DNA of 8,148 nt from Candidatus Zixiibacteriota bacterium (GTDB taxonomy: Bacteria > Zixibacteria > MSB-5A5 > GN15 > PGXB01). The stretch is taken from the NCBI GenBank assembly GCA_024230695.1, contig JAAERC010000846.1:1-8148 (forward strand), given 5' to 3'. Positions 5,404 to 8,148 of this stretch are shown piece by piece (within the stretch, counting starts at the first letter, position 1; the number at the start of each line of letters is the position of its first letter). The position numbers and the translations under genes are program-made. Under the pieces are notes generated by a model, which saw only the letters and a program-made list of their open reading frames with translations, did no database searches and was not told where the DNA came from.

Positions 5404-6438
5404 ATGCGTAAATTGAATTTATTACTAATTTTGTTCCTATTTCTAATTGGTGGTGCAACTTACTCACTTGATTTTGAAATCACAGATGTGATTGAGGTGA
5501 GTCTAACCTCCGAAGGACATTTGTTAACACCGGCAAAATGGTCGCCAGATGGCAGTATGCTCGCTTATTTCTTCTCGGAGGCACTTTATATCTCTGATAC
5601 TTTGGGCAATAGCCGCAAAATAATTGATATTGATATGCAACCACGCCGATTTGAGTGGGTATCTAATAATGAAATAGCCTTAAGGCAAAGACAATTTCGA
5701 GAAAACCATGATCTTTATCAGGTTGTCAAACGGATAGATATCGATTCGGAGAAAGAGTCAATCTTGGCGGAAGCTTTGATAAATACTGCCTTACCGTTAG
5801 AAGAGTTAAATAATCAATTGGAATTAGATAAATTAAAAAAAACGGTAGGAGGTACGGTCTATTTCTCACAAAAAACGGGCACTACAAAAACCTTTAATCT
5901 GGTTGAATCGACCGAAGCTTTGAAAAATGACGGCAAAACAAGGGCAAGTGAGGAACATTTTCTTCGTACCGGAACAGACGCTCTCTACCTTGTACAAATT
6001 GACCAACAAGATTCCATTAAGATTTCAAACAAACCATATGAAGGATATATGGGTTTGCCGATGAATCTTAGTTCGGATAGAAAATATATCATGTTTGGCG
6101 GGAATATTGTTCGGTTGGCCGATGATAAACTGATTATTCTCGATACATTGTCGGCCGTTCTTGATAAACCAGAAGGGACATTTGGCTGCGGATTTGGTAG
6201 TGAATCATTCAATCCTGCCGCATCTGAGGTGGCATTTCGTTTAACCTGCGATGATGGCCATTCTGTCGTTGTAAGAAGAATAGGAGTTTTTGACTACTCC
6301 ACAAATGAATTTACAATTTTAGATTCCGTGCTTGGTTTAAGTAATTGTAACCGCCCTGCTTTTTCTCCCGACGGAAAGAGAATATCATTTATTTCCAACG
6401 GCGTTTTATACATAATGGTAAGGGAGATATTAAAATGA
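5404..6438 (+). CDS. Exported WD40/TolB-like beta-propeller protein (first of a tandem pair)
   Basis: The 344-residue product has a signal peptide (about 1-21, hydrophobic core LLLILFLFLIGG, probable cleavage near ATYS/LD) and no lipobox, so it should be periplasmic or secreted. Repeat signatures of the PD40 (WD40-like, TolB/DPP-type propeller) family appear as AKWSPDGSMLAYF (44-56) and AFSPDGKRISFI (319-330), with a weaker SFNPAASEVAF (268-278). Only these blades are obvious, and a closed propeller is inferred. Its function is unknown: TolB itself is an envelope scaffold, and other PD40 proteins are peptidase or binding domains. No catalytic triad is seen. GAGG lies 6 bases before the ATG. 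The stop overlaps the ATG of the next gene. Mature cysteines C262, C282 and C315 are absent from the paralogue. Full-length similarity to the next product, including the shared string LYISDTLGN, marks a tandem duplication. Confidence 0.85.
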   Translation: MRKLNLLLILFLFLIGGATYSLDFEITDVIEVSLTSEGHLLTPAKWSPDGSMLAYFFSEALYISDTLGNSRKIIDIDMQPRRFEWVSNNEIALRQRQFRENHDLYQVVKRIDIDSEKESILAEALINTALPLEELNNQLELDKLKKTVGGTVYFSQKTGTTKTFNLVESTEALKNDGKTRASEEHFLRTGTDALYLVQIDQQDSIKISNKPYEGYMGLPMNLSSDRKYIMFGGNIVRLADDKLIILDTLSAVLDKPEGTFGCGFGSESFNPAASEVAFRLTCDDGHSVVVRRIGVFDYSTNEFTILDSVLGLSNCNRPAFSPDGKRISFISNGVLYIMVREILK

Positions 6439-7505
6439 AAAATAGATTATCAAAAATTAGAAATACTGTACTGTGTATATTTATTTATTTTGCCTTACTT
6501 TTTAGCGGTTTATCTTTTGCCGCTGATTATGAAATAACCAAAATCATTAATATCGGTCCGGCTGGCGGACCAATGCTGGGACCGATCAAATGGTCACCAG
6601 ACGGAACCAAATTGTCTTTTTTCCGCGATTATAACAAGACATTATATATTTCAGATACACTTGGCAATACACAAAAAATCACCAGCCTTGAAATCTCGGC
6701 CGCACGATATGAGTGGCTTTCCAATGATGAGATAATAATAACTCTAAGAGACTGGAATGCTGATTATGACAGGTTAGTAAAAGTTGACATACATAATGCC
6801 TATGTAACTATTTTGAAAGAATTCACCGGAGATATCAACGCATCATTGGATGATTTGAAGAATTCATTTGATGGACCACGAAAAACAGTAAATGGTAATG
6901 TCTATTATAGAACCAATACGGAACGACCGTCATTGAGACATCTTAGAGGTGCTGAACGAATATCACCAATTGTGATTCCAGAAGGCGTTAATTTAAGAAA
7001 TGATGTCAATAAATTGCCATTGACCGATTATATTTCAAAATGGGGCGAAGACGGATTATACTTAGTGAATACTAATTTAACTGATTCACAAAAGATTGCG
7101 CCCAAACCATATAAACACATGCCGCAGTATTCGCCAGTACTTAGTCATGATCAGGCGTATTATGTCCAAGGCGGAACTATGTACAGATTTGCAGATTCCA
7201 CCTATATTGTATTGGATACAATAGCGCAAGCGCAACCACCTGAATCATATATTGCGGGTTTTATGGACTTATCTTTTAATCCCCAAAAAACAGAGATCCT
7301 TTTCAGTCTTGTCTTTGAAAGTGATGAAGAAGAGCTATTTCAGATTGGTACATACAACTTTGTAACAAATGATTTTACTTTAATAGAACCGCAGGGTGAA
7401 TCTTTGGACTATATCTCACCTGTATATAACGACAACGGTAATAAAATTGCCTTTTTATCAGGAAGCAATGGATACATTATTTACAGGAGGATGCAAAATG
7501 AGTAA
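6435..7505 (+). CDS. Exported WD40/TolB-like beta-propeller protein (second of a tandem pair)
   Basis: The 356-residue paralogue of the preceding product has a signal peptide (about 1-29, probable cleavage at SFA/AD) and no lipobox. Shared landmarks with its neighbour are EIT..I near the mature start, KWSPDGTKL (52-60), LYISDTLGN (70-78), R[FY]EW[VL]SN[ND]EI, KTV.G.VY, KPY, SFNP (280-283) and a C-terminal repeat that here reads YNDNGNKIAFL (331-341) instead of FSPDGKRISFI. The mature part has no cysteines. Start and stop overlap as ATGA (6435-6438), with AGGGAG 8 bases upstream inside the previous gene, so translation is probably coupled and the two proteins are made together. They may form a pair or bind related partners; this is inference. 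The gene ends with a perfect AGGAGG (7485-7490) followed by a short overlapping reading frame. Confidence 0.85.
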   Translation: MKNRLSKIRNTVLCIFIYFALLFSGLSFAADYEITKIINIGPAGGPMLGPIKWSPDGTKLSFFRDYNKTLYISDTLGNTQKITSLEISAARYEWLSNDEIIITLRDWNADYDRLVKVDIHNAYVTILKEFTGDINASLDDLKNSFDGPRKTVNGNVYYRTNTERPSLRHLRGAERISPIVIPEGVNLRNDVNKLPLTDYISKWGEDGLYLVNTNLTDSQKIAPKPYKHMPQYSPVLSHDQAYYVQGGTMYRFADSTYIVLDTIAQAQPPESYIAGFMDLSFNPQKTEILFSLVFESDEEELFQIGTYNFVTNDFTLIEPQGESLDYISPVYNDNGNKIAFLSGSNGYIIYRRMQNE

Positions 7506-7524
7506 AGTACATATATTGATTTAG
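7485..7524 (+). other. Perfect Shine-Dalgarno site with an overlapping 8-codon reading frame
   Basis: AGGAGG (7485-7490) lies inside the last codons of the second propeller gene. It is followed after 7 bases by ATG (7498-7500), whose frame overlaps the TAA at 7503-7505 and reads MSKVHILI before TAG (7522-7524). The geometry is that of a coupled third operon gene, but the frame is only 8 codons. It could be a relic of a lost gene, a tiny translated peptide, or chance, since the AGG AGG codons also encode the RR of the upstream protein. No continuation with similarity to the paralogues was found in any frame downstream. Confidence 0.3.
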
Positions 7525-7567
7525 TAAATAATTTATCATATTACATGGATGCTATAAGTAATATATC

Positions 7568-7595
7568 TTGACTATTTGCAGGAATGTTGTATAAT
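7568..7595 (+). promoter_or_regulatory. Strong sigma70-type promoter upstream of the exported-protease-like gene
   Basis: TTGACT (7568-7573, 5 of 6), a 16-base spacer and a perfect TATAAT (7590-7595). The expected start is near 7602, about 250 bases before the ATG at 7851. The bases between 7506 and 7567 are AT-rich and show no GC-rich terminator for the preceding operon. Confidence 0.7.
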
Positions 7596-7601
7596 CTGTA
7601 A

Positions 7602-7850
7602 ATAAGGAAGTCACAGAAATAGTTTTACTTATCGGCGTGATGCCTTACTACGAGCGTATCGATAGAAATAAATAATAATCGTAAACTGTAGATACTTGAT
7701 ATTATTTATGGTTGTGCAAAAATGATCCGGCGAATTTCACTAACGCCTATAGTTATATCCGATAGAGGAGGTGAGGCGATATAATTTTCCTGCTACTATA
7801 GTACTTATCATAATTTTCTTATCAATTTTTTCTTGTTTGAGGTCAAAAAA
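7602..7850 (+). promoter_or_regulatory. Long structured 5' leader, possible cis-regulatory RNA
   Basis: About 250 bases between a near-consensus promoter and the next start codon contain successive helices. TATCG (7630-7634) pairs with CGATA (7660-7664), enclosing TACG/CGTA (7649-7652/7655-7658) and a small GGC/GCC hairpin that shares one base with the outer stem. A 12-bp stem with one bulge joins 7668-7680 to 7698-7709, with GTA/TAC continuing inside. GGCG (7729-7732) pairs with CGCC (7744-7747). AGTTATATC (7751-7759) pairs with GATATAATT (7778-7786, one G-T), holding AGGAGGTGA (7766-7774) in its loop. CGCCT (7744-7748) can instead pair with AGGCG (7774-7778), which excludes the last two helices. 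No known riboswitch family is recognised. AT-rich DNA gives chance pairings, so this remains a candidate. Confidence 0.4.
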
Positions 7851-7854
7851 ATGA
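7771..7854 (+). CDS. Possible 27-residue leader peptide overlapping the next start
   Basis: A GTG at 7771 opens a 27-codon frame ending in TGA at 7852-7854, overlapping the next ATG as ATGA. The peptide starts MRRYNF, has a hydrophobic core of about 15 residues, and then SIFSC, resembling a lipoprotein signal, followed by a basic tail. Against it, AGGAG directly abuts the GTG with no spacer, and T-rich DNA tends to encode hydrophobic residues in any frame. It would be either a coupled leader peptide or noise; the ATGA overlap is the main argument for it. Confidence 0.2.
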   Translation: MRRYNFPATIVLIIIFLSIFSCLRSKK

Positions 7855-8148
7855 AACTTATTATTTATATCATCGCCAGTTTATTATTTTTTTCAAATTT
7901 ATCAAAAGCCGAGTCTGAAAATATTGAACCGGTGAACAATACTGATAGTCCTACCCTGATCGGGTATTTAAAAGGAAGTATCGTTGTCAAATTAGGAGAA
8001 TCGTCTAACCGGATCGATCTCCAAAAAAGCCGTGATGGGATAGCTTTATTTGGAATCAATTCTCTTGATGTTATCTCCAATAAATTTGGGATCACCGAAA
8101 TAAAACCGCAATTCCCCGGCGCAAAACCAATATTCTTTGAAGGCAGGA
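7851..8148 (+). CDS. Secreted protein N-terminus, probably a subtilisin-like (S8) protease, partial
   Basis: Ninety-nine residues are visible before the window ends; the frame is open at the right edge. There is a clear signal peptide (1-20, cleavage near LSKA/ES). A short acidic linker follows, then YLKGSIVVKL (39-48), GIALFGINSLDVISNKFGI (63-81) and IKPQFPGAKP (84-93). This order (strand with IVVKL, a segment on the pattern G[IV].SLD.L...F.[VI], then I.P.FP.A) is typical of the inhibitor-like propeptide before the catalytic domain of secreted S8 proteases. The catalytic Asp, His and Ser would lie outside the window, so the assignment rests on the propeptide pattern only. GAGG lies 8 bases before the ATG (7839-7842). 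The gene appears to have its own promoter at 7568-7595 and a long leader. Confidence 0.65.
   Translation, partial: MKLIIYIIASLLFFSNLSKAESENIEPVNNTDSPTLIGYLKGSIVVKLGESSNRIDLQKSRDGIALFGINSLDVISNKFGITEIKPQFPGAKPIFFEGR

Noticed and set aside
7506..7850. Decayed third copy of the propeller paralogues
   Set aside because: Translation of 7506-7567 in all three plus frames, and further in the frame from 7498, showed no WSPDG, LYISD or other shared landmarks, only short frames broken by stops.
7865..8095. 76-codon minus-strand frame opposite the protease-like gene
   Set aside because: It is antisense to a frame with a clear signal peptide and S8-propeptide pattern, and has no supporting features.
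1..8148. CRISPR array, insertion sequence, integrase, toxin-antitoxin or phage genes
   Set aside because: No regularly spaced repeats, transposase motifs, terminal inverted repeats with target duplications, or recognisable defence genes were seen.

Overview
This is an AT-rich bacterial chromosome segment (about 40% GC by eye, not counted). Starts have good Shine-Dalgarno sites and several promoters are close to the sigma70 consensus. Lipobox lipoproteins, exported beta-propeller-like proteins and a probable subtilase N-terminus suggest a two-membrane (diderm) bacterium. The flavour resembles FCB-group or candidate-phylum lineages such as Zixibacteria or Marinimicrobia, but that placement is inference, because nothing in the window is a taxonomic marker.

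Left half, all on the minus strand. The first 114 bases carry a near-consensus promoter and a Shine-Dalgarno site for a gene that starts just outside the left edge. Positions 115-1878 encode a GAF-GAF-PP2C (RsbU/SpoIIE-type) phosphatase, and 2004-3557 encode a full-length ComM (YifB) AAA+ ATPase with a terminator-like hairpin after it. The 137-base gap upstream of comM has two perfect dyads around a TATAAT box. Next come two small paralogous lipoproteins (3695-4171 and 4235-4750), separated by a strong intrinsic terminator that leaves almost no room for a promoter for the downstream gene.

Centre. Positions 4751-5403 form a 653-base divergent region with no credible gene. It holds outward-facing promoter candidates and several perfect palindromes.

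Right half, all on the plus strand. Two exported, paralogous WD40/TolB-like (PD40-type) proteins (5404-6438 and 6435-7505) overlap by ATGA, so they are probably translationally coupled. A 345-base gap follows. It holds a strong promoter at 7568-7595 and about 250 bases of leader with several hairpins, then the start of a secreted protein at 7851. That protein resembles the N-terminus and propeptide of a subtilisin-like (S8) protease and runs off the right edge.

How the genes relate: the phosphatase is a cytoplasmic signalling output and ComM acts on incoming DNA during transformation. The other five genes encode envelope or exported proteins, four of them in two tandem paralogous pairs. No shared pathway can be shown. 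The least explained parts are the structured leader before the last gene, the terminator between the lipoprotein genes, and a cysteine repeat inside the first GAF domain.
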